A stretch of 64,000 bases of DNA from Arenicola marina (GCA_964019135.1 OZ025265.1:21489143-21553142), one strand, 5' to 3'. Shown: positions 1 through 11,992, counted from the first letter of the stretch. The notes: generated by a model from the letters alone, not told the origin. Translations and numbers: made by a program.

Positions 1-85
1 TGAGGTTCGAAAAGCTTACAACCGGCGGGCTGGTCTAGGTTCGCTTAACCTGAGCAAAGTGCACTCGCCGCTGCATGGTTGGATC

Positions 86-171
86 AGATTAAGCAGGACT
101 TTCCCATGTCAGAGATAAATGTCAAATATGGCTATCAAGCTGACTAATAGCTGATGGAAAGTGATGGAATG
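86..171 (+). repeat. Dispersed repeat, copy 1 of an 85-bp segment
   Basis: This segment (begins AGATTAAGCAGGACTTTCCC) recurs almost base for base at 3011-3094, with only about two differences. Beyond the ends the two loci are unrelated. It is an interspersed repeat of unknown class, with no coding capacity. Confidence 0.8.
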
Positions 172-2029
172 TAATGTGTATTACGTCACCTATTTGTGTG
201 GGTGGATATATTGCATGAATTTAGAGATGATAAACGGAAGAAACCTTTGTAATGTAATGCTGTAAGGTTTCGGGCCATAAAATGTTGCACAATTTAGACG
301 ATGCCAGGATATTGGCGGAAAGGGGCCGGTCGATAAATTTAAAGTTGGTAGTGAACGGTGTGTTTTGGACTGGGTCCAATATCCTTGTGTGCAGTATTAA
401 TTTGCATCAACTGATAGCAACATCGCTAGACAACCATTATAGCTACAGGTGGCCGCCGTGATCGAGGGTTGCTAGTATGACCCCCCCCCCCCCACCCCCC
501 ACGTGTGTCTGAGACGGTTTAATCCTTGCATATTTTTTAACCCGGAGGGTTCTTTGGGCCTGTTCACCGATGCCCATGTTGTAAAAGGTTCGCTTATACA
601 TCGTGCAAGTACAAGGATTTCTACATGTTCATGCAATAATACTGTATCCGAGACTTTTTTTAGATAAAAATCGCAGCATGTTACTTTGTATTTATGAGCG
701 AGTTATTTCTCAAAGTAAAAAACAAGGTTTGAAAGCTTTTAACAAGACGAAAAGCTGTTAACAGGACAAAACACTTTTAAGAAGACAAAACACTTTTAAG
801 AAGACAAAAAGCTCTTAAAAAACAAATAAGTCTACTGCAAATTCACGCACCGTCGTGTGCTCCGCCCCAAGGTAACGGGGCCTAAGGGGGGTCAATAAAC
901 CCACCAGTTATCGGCAACAAGGAAGCCAAAAGCAGGAGCCAATCACAGGCCAATAGGTAGCTTGGATAGAACGCTCTTGAGCGAACCCTGGGGGTGGCGT
1001 TCGTGTCTAGCACCTGTTGTCATACCACAACGGTCAAGAAATGCGTAGGCGTAAAAATTATGATACTACACATACAGGACTTAAGCTTTATGTGGACATC
1101 AGATTGTAATCGTTTCTTCAGGTGCGAAGCGGCATGTTTGGCGGGGTTTCTAAGGCGAAAGTTTAGGCCTAAGCAAGGGTACTTCTCGTGCGCGTTTATT
1201 GCTGTAGTCTCTCTTAATTTTTTGGCGGTGCGATATCGGATCAGTTCATGGGGTACATCAGTGGTAGATCCAGCCCCTACACACGGCAGGGGGTGGTGGT
1301 TACGTCCCATCCTGCGTCCCATCCTCGGTATTTACGTCAAGAAATTACTGCGGGGGTAGGTGTTGTCAAATGGTATTATTATGAGAATCGTGACCCCCCC
1401 CCCTTCCCTCACTTCATATCTCCCCCGAGAAGGGGTGGGGGGGGGGGGGGTGCCTGTGTATGTCAGTTCTTTTCTTTTTTTTGTCAGTTCAGTTTAGACC
1501 GTCGATTGAAAAGAATTGATGTCGAATCGAAAGTACCACGCTATATAATATATACAATGCATGTCTATTATAATGTGTTTCCTTAGCACATATGAAATGA
1601 TTTCCGATGTAATATAGACGCCTTTTAGCTCTAATATGCGGATGTTTCCATCCGATCATTGCATTAAGGGTCGTCATGTATTGTGTAATAAATCGCCCAA
1701 AACCTGGGACAGTGACAGACCAAATCTCTAATTATTGCTTACAAGTATAAATGTCTTTTCTCGTTCTAATAACATTAAATTTGTTCTTGAGAAGGTAGAA
1801 GCGATACAATAATCCATCCATGTTCTTGATACGATGAGCTTTAAGTCACCCAACGAGATTAGGTGACGATATTCGTGAAATCTTATGCCAACATCAATGT
1901 CATTTTTCGCTATAATGACAATATAGTCAGTTGTTCTGGTTCTCCACGGGTAGAATAGAGAGCAATAATCCAAGCCTCCCGGTCGTGTCATACCAAAGCC
2001 ATGAAACGATATTATATATATATTATGTA
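172..2029. other. Intergenic DNA, no gene recognised
   Basis: I see no credible coding region. The stretch holds a C run near 481-493, a short imperfect tandem array at about 741-822 (unit close to AAGACAAAACACTTTTAAG), and C and G runs at 1395-1405 and 1434-1450. The open frames here are short, overlap on both strands and lack recognisable domains. Confidence 0.6.
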
Positions 2030-2110
2030 TATATTCTATTCTATTCTATTCTATTCTATTCTATTATATTATATTATATTATATTATATTATATTATATT
2101 ATATTATATT
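2030..2110. repeat. Compound pentanucleotide microsatellite
   Basis: A run of (ATTCT)n passes directly into (ATATT)n. The T to A change within the array suggests one pentamer that mutated and then expanded. Confidence 0.95.
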
Positions 2111-2182
2111 GATTTTATTAGGAAAATGAAATGTTGGTGCTTCAGCCAGATTTTGTTTACATGAAAGCCAGCAAACTGAACC

Positions 2183-2437
2183 ATGGAATCTGTTGTTACT
2201 GTTATTATTATCTTGTTGTGTATAGCATGCTTCGTGACTATTTCTGGAGGTGATACCTTTTATTTGCTCGATGTGGCAAATATATATCCACACAACCGTC
2301 AGAGTTCATTTGCACGACACACACGCCAGATTAAGGGTGGTCGTTTCGCAAATATAACTTCCTGGTTGTCCATCAGAGGGCAGGTCCCCTTGGTAAAGGT
2401 GGCTTGTGTCTTGTTGGCGATTCTTCGGCGCAGATAA
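2183..2437 (+). CDS. Possible small secreted protein or first exon (uncertain)
   Basis: An ATG in good translation context (AACCATGG) opens an 84-codon frame. Its N-terminus looks like a signal peptide: MESVVTVIIILLCIACF, a hydrophobic core of about 17 residues, then a small-residue ISGG stretch where signal peptidase could cut. The rest has no cysteines and one candidate N-glycosylation site (NIT), and ends in LRRR. I recognise no family. It could be a real small secreted product, the first exon of a spliced gene, or chance. No neighbouring exon was identified, though an AATAAA lies downstream at about 3863. Confidence 0.25.
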   Translation: MESVVTVIIILLCIACFVTISGGDTFYLLDVANIYPHNRQSSFARHTRQIKGGRFANITSWLSIRGQVPLVKVACVLLAILRRR

Positions 2438-3010
2438 CGTTCCTTCGTACCCAACCACTTATGTCTTAGATATATTGATATGTATAGAATTATCAGTAGG
2501 GACCCTCCACTTAAAGCTGTTTACTCAGTGAACCCACGACACTTGGCGGGACTTGGGTCACATATAATTGGAGATCAATGTGCGATATTATCACACATTG
2601 GTTTGCTCCTCGGCCACGTGACCAACATATATGAGTGTCCTGCATACTCTGCCGCGAGGGGGCGCTACGTAGGTTGACATAAACACGTAGATACATTTGG
2701 AAGTACGCCTTAGCTTCTACTATGGTATTCTATCCTTAATCAGGGTTGAACCAAATGTATCTAAGTGTGTCCAAGCCATAGTTATAATGGAAGGCTTAGT
2801 GATATATATTTCCGTGGGTAGATATGCCATAGATGCAACCTATGCTGGTGTGTCTGGTATTCTGAATCCCTTCGTAGTTCTCGCAACATTTTTCCAAGAG
2901 ACATTTAACAGATACCAATACACGGACGTTGGTGCTCTACGTGCCAATGCAAGTAGTGTGTCGAAGTTTTTATATTTCTCAGTGTCGAATGTCAATTTTT
3001 AAAAATTCTC
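2438..3010. other. Intergenic DNA with a degenerate GTGTCG repeat
   Basis: No gene is recognised. The last ~60 bases (about 2953-3010) carry GTGTCGAA-type motifs resembling the repeat at 3110-3290. This suggests that the 85-bp repeat at 3011 sits inside, or beside, a copy of that family. Confidence 0.5.
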
Positions 3011-3094
3011 AGATTAAGCAGGACTTTCCCATGTCAGAGATAAATGTCAAATATGGCTATAAAGCCGACTAATAGCTGATGGAAAGTGATGGAA
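3011..3094 (+). repeat. Dispersed repeat, copy 2 of the 85-bp segment
   Basis: Near-identical to 86-171, in the same orientation. It is flanked on both sides by GTGTCG-rich sequence, so it may have been inserted there. Confidence 0.8.
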
Positions 3095-3109
3095 TCTCGA
3101 GTTTTCACG

Positions 3110-3290
3110 ACGTTCCGTGTCGGTTTTTGGCTAAAATCTTTGTCATTGTTTTTGCAAAAATCTGTGTCGATGTCGCTTTTTCAATTCCTCAGTGTCAGAA
3201 TTTGGGGGCCAATGTCGAATGTCGATTTTTCAAATATGCCTGTGTCGCCATGTACCCCTTCCAAACCCCTACAGACGGTAGATACAATCG
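3110..3290 (+). repeat. GTGTCG-type dispersed repeat, copy 1
   Basis: Its 3' half matches 10690-10850: shared blocks include GATTTTTCAAATATRCCTGT and then CCCTTCCARACCCCTACA. The 5' half is rich in TGTGTCG/AATCTGTGTC motifs in both copies. It is noncoding and of unknown class. Confidence 0.65.
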
Positions 3291-5383
3291 TCACGAGGTC
3301 TGTAACTGTATTTATGTGCGCGGTAAATCGGCCCCAGTTTTTTGGGTGCCAGCTTACGGAATAATGCGAAAGTAGGTAGAACGAGTCTGGGACAGGCTCA
3401 TATCACTGTATGTAGGCCACGCCGGACATATCTGCTTATAATGGTGTAACACAAACTTGAAACTAAGACGTTGATATCTCACAACTTGTGTTCCTATTAC
3501 GTGAAACTTGCAATGTCGATTCGAGGAGTAACACAAAATGTCATTTATCATAAAAATATTGTATACATTTATTTGACGAATATTGCCTGTAAAATTTGTT
3601 ACACGGCTGTGGTTCTACTTTAAGAATGTTATTATAGCCATTATTTATGTTTCTCGCAAACTGCCGATCAGTTGTTAGGTTAATCCCGTAGATCCCAGGG
3701 TTTTAAACTCATGTGTGAAAGATAAGGATAACAATTATCCAATAGTTAGCATATGTATCAATAATCTTTATATATTTATTGATGTTTATGTATTGTAATA
3801 TTGTTTTACATTGCACGTCAAGTGTTCTGGATCACGACCACTATTTGTGGCCCAGTGATTGTGAATAAATATAATTCTTTGATGTCTGTAAGTCAAAACA
3901 ATAAAAGCAAATCATCTTCATTCTTGCTCAGTTTGGAGTGATCAGTATTCAGCATATTAAGGATGTTAAAGCTGATAATGCAGCTATTTTTAATCTATGT
4001 GAAAACCTCATGAACATAGAAATATGTGTTAAAAATTTACTGTACAATGATCTTATATTGTAAGTACCAACTCTTAAAGAAATGATTGCATTATCTGCTG
4101 TATCTTCCAAGTTACATAGCGAAATACAGGAGCCATGTCCAACTGTTGCTGACGTAGTATACACAAAAGTCACACATTTCCACGCCATGCTGGGAAAAAA
4201 AGTGACCGTACAACATAAATTTTTTATTTAATTTTATTTAATTTTTATTGCACATTGCATATTAGTTTTTTTTGTAATAAGGACCTAAATACATAATGCA
4301 CATTAAAAAATGAACAGTTTAACGAGGGAAACAATGCTGTATGAGTAAAATAACACAAATATTTGTACAGATTGCACACGCACCAAGTGCATCAGGCGCA
4401 CGATCAAAAAGCGAATCCTGTTGACATTATTGTCTTAGCCTTATGTATATTGATGTAACACTAAAGGCTCTTTACACACCTCGACTGGACAAAACTGAAC
4501 CATCTGAACATAAGCCACGCCCGCTTACTGATAATTCTCCTGCGTGATGAGTGACTCGTACTCACGTAGGAGTGACAAGTGGGTTTGACGTACTGTGACG
4601 TCACTGAGGTCTATGATGTCTATAGTCACCCCGACATGACATGACACGAAGCACTACAAGAAGATAACAAATAGTAACCCATTAACATTAATGATATTAA
4701 AACTGAAATAAGCAGGTACAGTATCAATGCGCCATATACCAGCGGCATTTAGGAATTAGACACGAGGAAGAGATAACAACCTCGCAACTGCTCATGGCCT
4801 TAAGTAGGAATGTAACGTTATCTGACCCCAGCTGATTACGTTATCATAAGTAACCTTTTTGCCATTACATGCACTCTGCGCCGTCACGAAGAGTACATTG
4901 ACACCGACCAACAGAATGATAAGCCGATGGCTAAGACCCGATTACGCTTAGCTGAAATCATCCGCCAGTGTATCTATACAAAGCAGCCAGTCGGCTGGTG
5001 GCTCCTTCCAAGCGGCGCACGCGTAATTAAAATGGCTACAGTACGAGTTCATGCAGGCCAATGGTTTAGTTATCGCCATATTTCGCACCTCCATGCACCA
5101 CTTCTGATACGGTTTGTATCAGAGGAATTATTTCGCCATTTATTATGGATATGTTTTTGGTAAAAACAAATATATATATACTTTTAATGCGTAGCGGTTC
5201 GCAGGCCCTGAGATGCCAACCCCACCCAAAAATGGTCGGTGCGTGCTAAAACGCTTCTGTAATTAGCCAAACGGCCAGGGGTCTACGGCCTGCACATGCG
5301 CACCGCATGAACACGCAACGGCGGTTCTACGGTAGTTTAGTATATATAGTATTGTTGAGAACATATACATATCTGAACGAGCA
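3291..5383. other. Intergenic DNA, no firm gene
   Basis: Mostly AT-rich. A polyadenylation-like AATAAA lies at about 3863. On the plus strand at about 3940-4195 a frame broken by one stop reads through some 80 residues (KDVKADNAAIFNLCENLM, later LKEMIALSAVSSKLHSEI). It could be a decayed exon or transposon ORF, but I recognise no family. Nothing else is supported. Confidence 0.45.
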
Positions 5384-5390
5384 GTATATA

Positions 5391-5450
<60 letters not shown>
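5384..5450. repeat. (TA)n microsatellite
   Basis: A nearly pure TA dinucleotide run of about 65 bp with one small interruption. Confidence 0.95.
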
Positions 5451-5452
<2 letters not shown>

Positions 5453-5549
5453 TCACCAAAGCATATTGCTCACAACGACCAGATGCCGATGGGGAGAAAC
5501 AATATATATTAAAAATGATAGAATAATACAAGATAACAGAGATATTTAC

Positions 5550-6082
5550 TTAAAGTGTTCGTGCCACGCCAAAACAACTTTGGCTCATATTAATCTTCTG
5601 TGTTTCCACGCTTATATTATCGAGCTGAAACGCCCCAAATGGTAGAAGGGAATATTTTTTCCATTTGTTTTCGCACCTACCAATTTAACTTCTGCGAGCG
5701 AGGAAAGTGACGTCACGCGGGAATACAAACGCATGTGCTTTTATATTGAGACTCAAATTCTGTCTGCTCATTGGCTTGAACTCAACGAAACGCACTCACC
5801 CATAAAAACAATACACGCCCTCGCCCACAGATGCCTACGCACTGCATCAAAGCTCACCTGTCAATCTTGTGACATCATTGGGGAATTTTCAAATAACGCT
5901 CAGATGCAATGCTCCCAGAAATAAACCCGCCGGATCTCACTTTTGCTACTTTGACGAACGCGTTTATAGTGATATCGCGGAATAAAAAATGTAAACTCCA
6001 ATTAAAACAAGTTGTTATTTGCTTATCTTCCCTAAACCAAGTTAACCGTGAGCAAGACAGAATCGTGGCACGAACACTTTAA
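5550..6082 (+). mobile_element. MITE, TTAA-ended family, copy 1
   Basis: The ends are perfect inverted repeats, TTAAAGTGTTCGTGCCACG at the left and its complement at the right. Two other copies lie at 36953-37484 (inverted) and 47743-48277 (same orientation). If the outer TTAA is the duplicated target, the terminal repeat begins AGTGTTCG. TTAA targets are known for piggyBac and Kolobok elements, but the ends do not match the piggyBac CCC start, so the superfamily is open. It carries no transposase and is non-autonomous. Confidence 0.85.
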
Positions 6083-6141
6083 GGTCTAATTGCGGCCACC
6101 GGACTTCGCACAAAGGATGCGACTCAGTAGGCATACAGAGT

Positions 6142-6315
6142 ATGACAGCACATCAGGCTCACCTTTAATTATTTAAGCGGTACCCCTTAATTATTTAAGC
6201 CATACCCCTTAAATATTTAAAGGGTACCCCTTAATGTTAAGCGGTATCCCTTAACTTTAAGGGGTATCCCTTAATTGTACCCAATCACAGAACGCGTTTC
6301 ATTCAATGCTGTCTG
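6142..6315 (+). mobile_element. MITE with palindromic TTAA/GGTACC core, copy 1
   Basis: The left end is ATGACAGCACATCAGGCTCACC, shown here as ATGACAGCACATCAGG. The core is a chain of short palindromic units (TTAATTATTTAAG joined to GGTACCCC or GGTATCCC). The right end is a degenerate AATGCTGTCTG. An inverted copy with a longer core is at 11144-11437. Noncoding. Confidence 0.7.
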
Positions 6316-6751
6316 TTAATTGAAACACCGGAAATTTCGGCTCAGTGGATTTTGAAAGAGCAAGTGGGGAGCGAAGCAGTGCATGGCCGCTTCACTGCTT
6401 CAGATTTTTGAACAGCTCACACTCTATCAAATATTGTCGTGTCTTCTTTTATGTACAGATATTTGATTCCACGACACGTGTGACATGTATAGTGATGTAG
6501 AATTAGGCGATTATCATATTTTCCTTATTTGATAGCTATTTGAGAAGTGTCAACTGCGAACAGCAAAAGAGCGATAATAGGAGAGAATATGGGCTCACCG
6601 TGGTCGATTGAGTGGAGCATTAGATTTTTTTTGACAGGTTACAGACTGTCCAATGACTGGTGAAATGAAAACAAATTACTTTACTTTGACATGAGAAAAT
6701 TGGCCACAGAAGGCCCAATGACAGGAACTTATACTTATTGGTTGTAATCAC
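6316..6751. other. Intergenic DNA, nothing recognised
   Basis: Mixed-composition sequence with no open frame of note, no repeat match elsewhere in the window and no splice-site pairs that suggest an exon. Confidence 0.55.
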
Positions 6752-6886
6752 AGGCACAGTAAATCGACTGACACAGGAAGGGGGGGCGGGGTGGGGTGGG
6801 TCCGCACGGTCTACTTGTTTATTAATAGGCCGTGCGGACCCTTCCCGCCCCCCCCCCCCACCTGTGTTAGTCGATTTACTGTGCCT
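6752..6886. mobile_element. Foldback (hairpin) element
   Basis: The whole segment folds on itself. AGGCACAGTAAATCGACTG at the left pairs with its complement at the right, then G-rich pairs with C-rich, then GGGTCCGCACGG pairs with CCGTGCGGACCC. The loop is only about 20 bases (TCTACTTGTTTATTAATAGG). This is typical of a foldback MITE. Noncoding. Confidence 0.85.
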
Positions 6887-6942
6887 GAGGGTGTAATAGA
6901 TCTATTTCTGTTATTTTATTCTTTTATTCTTACACCTTTTAA

Positions 6943-7112
6943 TTATTATCCTGTTTTAGGCATTTTTGTGATATGAAAAATATGCGTACGATTGAAAAGA
7001 TACAGGAGCATGCATTGAGGTATGAGATAATTATTATCCTGTTGTAGGCATTATTGTGATATGAAAAAATATGCGTAACATTGAAAAGATACAGGAGCGT
7101 GCATTGAGGTAT
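6943..7112 (+). repeat. Local tandem duplication inside a LINE tail
   Basis: A block of about 85 bp beginning ATTATTATCCTGTTTTAGGC is repeated directly, each copy ending GTGCATTGAGGTATGA or close to it. The duplicated block includes the start of the LINE remnant described next. Confidence 0.75.
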
Positions 7113-7655
7113 GACTTTAGATCAGAATATGCAGAGTTGAGGAAGAGAGCGGGTAAACCATTGCTATATGTTGAACGATTGCGCTGCATAGCATTAGAAG
7201 TTTACAATAGTATCAACAAGATTAGGCCCAGTTTCCTTTAATGTCAGCTTCATGACATGTATAACGTACATTAAAAAAAATGGGCCAAATATATATATGC
7301 CACGCATTAAATCAACAGCTTATGGGTATAATTCAGTGAAGTATCAAGGTAGTAAGCTATGGGACATGCTCAACAAGGAACAAAGTTAGCCAAATCTGCC
7401 AAGGAATTTAAAACAATGCTGTCATCCTCAGATGTGTTCTTGTGTCACTGTAATTCATGCACATTATGCAACATAGCTAATGGATAAGGTTTTATGAGAT
7501 GCAAAGGTTATTATATTTTCATTGTCATATATATACATATATCTTATCCGCTCATGTCATTTTATCATTGTCGGTCAATAGCATATGTGCTAATTTTTAT
7601 TGTGGACTTTTACATACCGACGTTAAATAAAACTTTATCTTATCTTATCTTGATA
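7070..7655 (+). mobile_element. CR1/jockey-like LINE, 5'-truncated 3' end
   Basis: Conceptual translation gives NIEKIQERALRYDFRSEY then LRKRAGKPLLYVERLRCIAL and EVYNSINKI. This is the conserved segment just before the C-terminus of reverse transcriptases in CR1/jockey-type LINEs. Further on the frame has stops and shifts, but AKSAKEFKTML and a Cys-rich tail remain. The 3' UTR ends in AATAAAACTTTATC followed by a short (TTATC)n tail, as these LINEs often do. It is an inactive fossil. Confidence 0.75.
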
Positions 7656-8190
7656 GGTGTGTGTGTGTGTGGTGTCTGGACAGCATTTCCCTATTTGTTG
7701 AGCTCAACTGTCAAAAAGTCAAAATGCCCCACTTCATTTATTTACCAATGAGGTTTTATTAGGATTATATTGGCAAGTATTGAAATAAAAAGATCTTATG
7801 CTTCGGTGCATACCCAGCTACAAAATTAAGTGAATGAAGACTAGCAGCCTATAGAGGAGCAGGGGCTGGGGCTATTTTTATATAAAAAATTGCCCCTGAA
7901 AAAAGGGGATGTTCTGTATATTCTGCTTCAAAAGTAGCTATGCCATTGTTCTTATCCATATAGAATTATATATATCAAAAATATAATATACATGGAATAT
8001 ATAGATCTATAGACTAATCATGTCTTGTATATCTCTACAGTTATCACGTTATAATAATAGACTTCTTGATTACATGCTATAGTTGACTGGGCCTTAGTAT
8101 GTATTGATTAAGGTATTTTATTGATAAAACCTCTCCGAAAATCATATTGCACCTCTAATAATTTATTTCCAAGTATATTTCTTCAGTATG
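7656..8190. other. AT-rich intergenic DNA, nothing recognised
   Basis: No coding, tandem or dispersed-repeat signal that I can support. The right edge is set by the MITE that follows. Confidence 0.5.
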
Positions 8191-8192
8191 TA

Positions 8193-9221
8193 CCGTATTT
8201 CACGTATGTTTTCGGACACTTAAAAATAATTGTTTTTCTGGCTGTCCGAATATTTACAGTCAATAAAATGGACTCCCGCATCTACTGTCCGAAAACATAC
8301 ATACATAACAAAATATCGATTAAGAATTACTACATTGCGAGTCGACTGATGCCGATTATATCACTTAACACCCAGGTATTGCTGCTTCACACCTTAACAG
8401 CGGCTAAGGTGATCAAGAGTATAATATTGTTTTGAAGATACTCGGAGTGCAATCTGCTAGCGTCAGATCTCTCATCTGTTACAGGAGATAAAATATACTC
8501 GATAACTTTAATGTCAATGAAGATCTGGCTTTAGGCAAACAGTGGTTATGAATTGCAATCAGTGGCAATGAACTGCAATCATCGTGCCAAATATAACGGT
8601 AACTTCTGAGAGATAAAACACAGTTACAAGAACAAAGGGGATTCCCATCCGAGAGGTGCCATATATATAGCTGCGCATACGATCCTGTGACAGTTGTTCG
8701 GAAAACGATATAGAGCATGGATCAATTCTTGAGAAACTTTGATTCTGCAGCCGACGCGCCGCAGTCTTCGGTAAAATAAATTAATCAAATACTTTCATGC
8801 ATTCTGTGATTTAAGGCTTGTTTACTTTCGCGGTTTATAAACAACTTCTCCGCCGACTGACTCGTCCGCCGGCCAGCACAATGGAGACCAAAGCCCAGCT
8901 CATTACTTAGCAACCAAGGTGTTGCTCTTTCACACCTGATACACGGCACAAATAACCCCGTAGACAGGGACTTGCCCCTCTCGCCGAAAGCCTGCAATCA
9001 CAAGCAGTGAAGTGCAATCATGGGGGCCGGCACTACGCAATAACAAAGGAGCCTAGACGCATTGTTAATTTAGGTCCGATAGTGTCCGAAAATATACATA
9101 CAATTGAAAAATTATCTTCGTTGGGTGTCCGAAAACTTACAGTACACTAAATTTATCCTATTTCTGCCTTTGAAGGGGTGTCCGAAAACATACAGTGTCC
9201 GAAAACATACCTGAAATACGG
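8193..9221. mobile_element. MITE with TA target duplication (Tc1/mariner-type ends)
   Basis: The ends are inverted repeats, CCGTATTTCACGTATGTTTT at the left and the complement of CCGTATTTCAGGTATGTTTT at the right. TA flanks both sides (8191-8192 and 9222-9223). GTGTCCGAAAACATAC motifs recur inside near both termini as subterminal repeats. A TA duplication is typical of Tc1/mariner and pogo elements. No transposase frame is seen in the 1,029 bp, so it is non-autonomous. Confidence 0.75.
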
Positions 9222-10690
9222 TAGATATGCAAATTGCAAATGTTGTAATATGACGATTAATTATTCAAGCATTGTGGAAATAAACATTTTACCAGGTTTT
9301 ATATTTCTGGATTACATGACATAAACTGTAATGTATGAAAGTATTTGCACTTGCATTTTTAACCACTTTATTCCTTGATTGTTCGACTTCCAGCAAAGTA
9401 ACCATATATTTTCCAACTGGCAGTCTTGCATCTGAGCTATTACATGTTGCCAAACCTAGTTAATTATAAGAACATTCTTTACCAAGTTACTATCATTTAT
9501 TGAATATGTAATGGTGGATAATCAGACCAGTGTCCCAAATGTAACAAAGTGTTCAATTTCTTCACAAATTCTTTTTTTGGGTGAAAATGTGCTCACAAAG
9601 TATGATCAGTTGTTGTGAGTCACTGGAAGTATGATCAATAAAAAGTAATTATTAGCATAACAGACTCATGTCTGTATGCCCATTGCTACATTCTTGAAGG
9701 TATGCAATATAGAAGTTCAATAATGTACCGGTAATCTTTTTTTTAGCATGACTTATCTATGTGTGTTCTCTGTCTCATTTCAATATTATTTGTTTGTATG
9801 TGCTTAATTGTCCATGACAAATATTAGCAACAACAACAAAAATTATAACATTCAGTTGTTGTATCCCTTCATATTAAATTTTTCAAGAAAGTATCTTTTT
9901 TATGCATAACTTACTAATCTGTTGATGGCAATGTTACTTTTTATAATCATTTGCACTATTACGCTTTGGCTAGAGGCAGTTTAATTGGAATATATATTAT
10001 AAATATTATGTGATGTTATTTAGCAAATGGAGTGAAAAAGATAACAGTATTTGAGTTCAGATGGTTGAACTCAGCACATGCCAAACTTTCTGAAGATCTG
10101 TATTTCAGTCATGGATGCATCTTTGTCAATTTTATCTCAAACAAAGCAACAAAGTTATGTATCTGTCTATTTGATTAATATTGAAAAAAATATCTATAAT
10201 TTTTATGAGTTAACTTTGTGTATATTGTACAATGGGCCTAAGGCCATATGTATCAATAAAGTATCTTGTTAATTTTTGTACCTCCTTTGTTATTTTCTGA
10301 TTTCACGTATACCTACTGGTAGTACATTTAGTTTGATAACCTAATCAGGATGTTTGAATTTAATGTTAAATTTTATACATACCGAAGAATGTTAAATCTA
10401 CATTTCTTTTGTAAATAATATACATCTGATAGATGTATATACATATTTATTGATAGATACAATTTAGGATTAATGCACTCACAGTTTACTGAACTTTATC
10501 AGTTCATGTTCAAGAATACTCAATTTACGGTTAGAAATATTCTTGTTAAAAATACTCCCAAGTGTATAAGTTAATAGCCGTGCTGGTTCTGAGCCACCAC
10601 TGAAGATTCCATATCTAGACTAATTATCTTGGTTTAAGGTTGCTGACTTATGTACCTGGTAATATTGTAATCCATGGCCCCAGACTCTAA
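9222..10690. other. AT-rich intergenic DNA with a LINE-like 3' tail near its end
   Basis: No gene is recognised. At 10234-10260 a small hairpin (GGCC-TAAG-GCC type) is followed nine bases later by AATAAA. This resembles the 3' terminus of the LINE at 18838-22465, so the AT-rich DNA upstream may be an old LINE 3' UTR. The short open frame at 10078-10272 overlaps it and is not convincing. Confidence 0.4.
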
Positions 10691-10850
10691 ATATGTCTGC
10701 ACATTTTCTGACATTTAGGGGTCAAAAATCTGTGTCTGTCACTTTTTTAGATCTTCAGTGTCAACTTTGGGGGTCCATGTCCAATGCCGATTTTTCAAAT
10801 ATACCTGTGTCGCATGTTGCCATTTATCCCTTCCAGACCCCTACAATATT
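10691..10850 (+). repeat. GTGTCG-type dispersed repeat, copy 2
   Basis: Matches 3110-3290 over its 3' half (GATTTTTCAAATATACCTGT, then TATCCCTTCCAGACCCCTAC). It lies in the same orientation and is diverged. Confidence 0.65.
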
Positions 10851-11143
10851 TGTTCCTGCACGCACCGTGGTCGGAAATATGTTCAGTTGAAAAAGACGAC
10901 TGTTTACTTTTTCGCAGTATTTTTGGGGGGCGAGTATGACAGGGAATTACTTTTCACAATGGGTCAATCAGATGCATCTGAACCAACTTTCTGCCCCCCC
11001 CCCCCCCCCACCGACTTCAGCCCAATTGCATTTGATCTGTTGCCAGTGTGATACAGATATGTCCGCAGCTTGGTTTCCCCCCGTATCGGGAACGCTAACG
11101 GTTTTTGAACGCAGACGACCCTAGCGCACTCTAGCGTTGGTTC
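10851..11143. other. Intergenic DNA with a C run
   Basis: Contains a run of about 14 C near 10996-11009. Nothing else is recognised. Confidence 0.5.
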
Positions 11144-11437
11144 ATGACAGCACATGTAACTAGTTCTCTCATTGGTCAGAATTAAGAGGTCGGTTAAGGG
11201 GTATCCCTTAAATAATTAAAGCGGTACCGCTTAATTGTTTAAGCGATACCCCTTAAATATTTAAGCGATACCCCTTAAATATTTAAGCGGTACCCCTTAA
11301 ATAATTAAGGGATACCCCTTAACAGTAAGGGATACCCCTCTACTTTAAGCGATACCCCTTAAATATTTAAGGGGTATGGCTTAAATAATTAAGGGGTACC
11401 GCTTAAATAATTAAAGGTGAGCCTGATGTGCTGTCAT
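11144..11437 (-). mobile_element. MITE with palindromic TTAA/GGTACC core, copy 2
   Basis: Inverted relative to 6142-6315. The outer ends are ATGACAGCACATG and CTGATGTGCTGTCAT. The core is expanded to about ten palindromic units of the type TTAAATATTTAAG joined to CGATACCCC or CGGTACCCC. It differs from copy 1 mainly in core length, so the core behaves like a minisatellite within a MITE. Confidence 0.75.
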
Positions 11438-11775
11438 AACAGAGCGCTGAGGCCAGCGCTGCGTGCATGTCAGGGAGTGTTTTCTCTTACTTGAAACATA
11501 TCACCTATTAGCAATATTAGACTTGCCATCAGTCCACATGTCACAGTCATAATTAATAGTGCCAAGGCCCTAGATGAGTTAACCGTAAATCGATCCCTTT
11601 TCAGGTCGTTCTTCCATGTATGCGCTAATCATTATTGCAGCATAGCTCACGTATTACTCACGTCTAACGTTTATTACAACAATACATTTTTTGGCTCCAA
11701 CATGGAATATTCTTCAATACATATCACCTTGCGGCCTAGTGCAGCTAACACCCCCGGTTGGTTGGTTGGTTGTAT
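11438..11775. other. Intergenic DNA, nothing recognised
   Basis: No coding or repeat signal that I can support before the SINE. Confidence 0.5.
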
Positions 11776-11992
11776 ATTCAGGACACTTTAACCACTTTTG
11801 GTCATATCGCGTCAATGGGAGAAGTAAGGGACAGTGGAGCCATGTGGGGGTTACCCCCGGCCTACTCTTTACGAAGAAAGACATGGGATCTTTACCCTGT
11901 GGCCACATAGACATGGCCACAGCAGGACTCGAGCTACCGATCTACGTGCCGTTAGGCTCTCAGGTGGCCAGAGCGCTCAATGCGAGTCAACA
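11776..11992 (-). mobile_element. tRNA-derived SINE, copy A
   Basis: Read on the minus strand it carries the same head and body as the copy at 47470-47657, including GAGAGCCTAACGGCACGTAG, a B-box-like GGTAGCTCGAGTCC, and GGGTAAAGATCCCATGTC. The body continues to GGTCATATCGCGTCAATGGG (plus-strand view), which is shared with 14165-14310. It is diverged, and the A-box end is lost or degraded. Confidence 0.7.
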
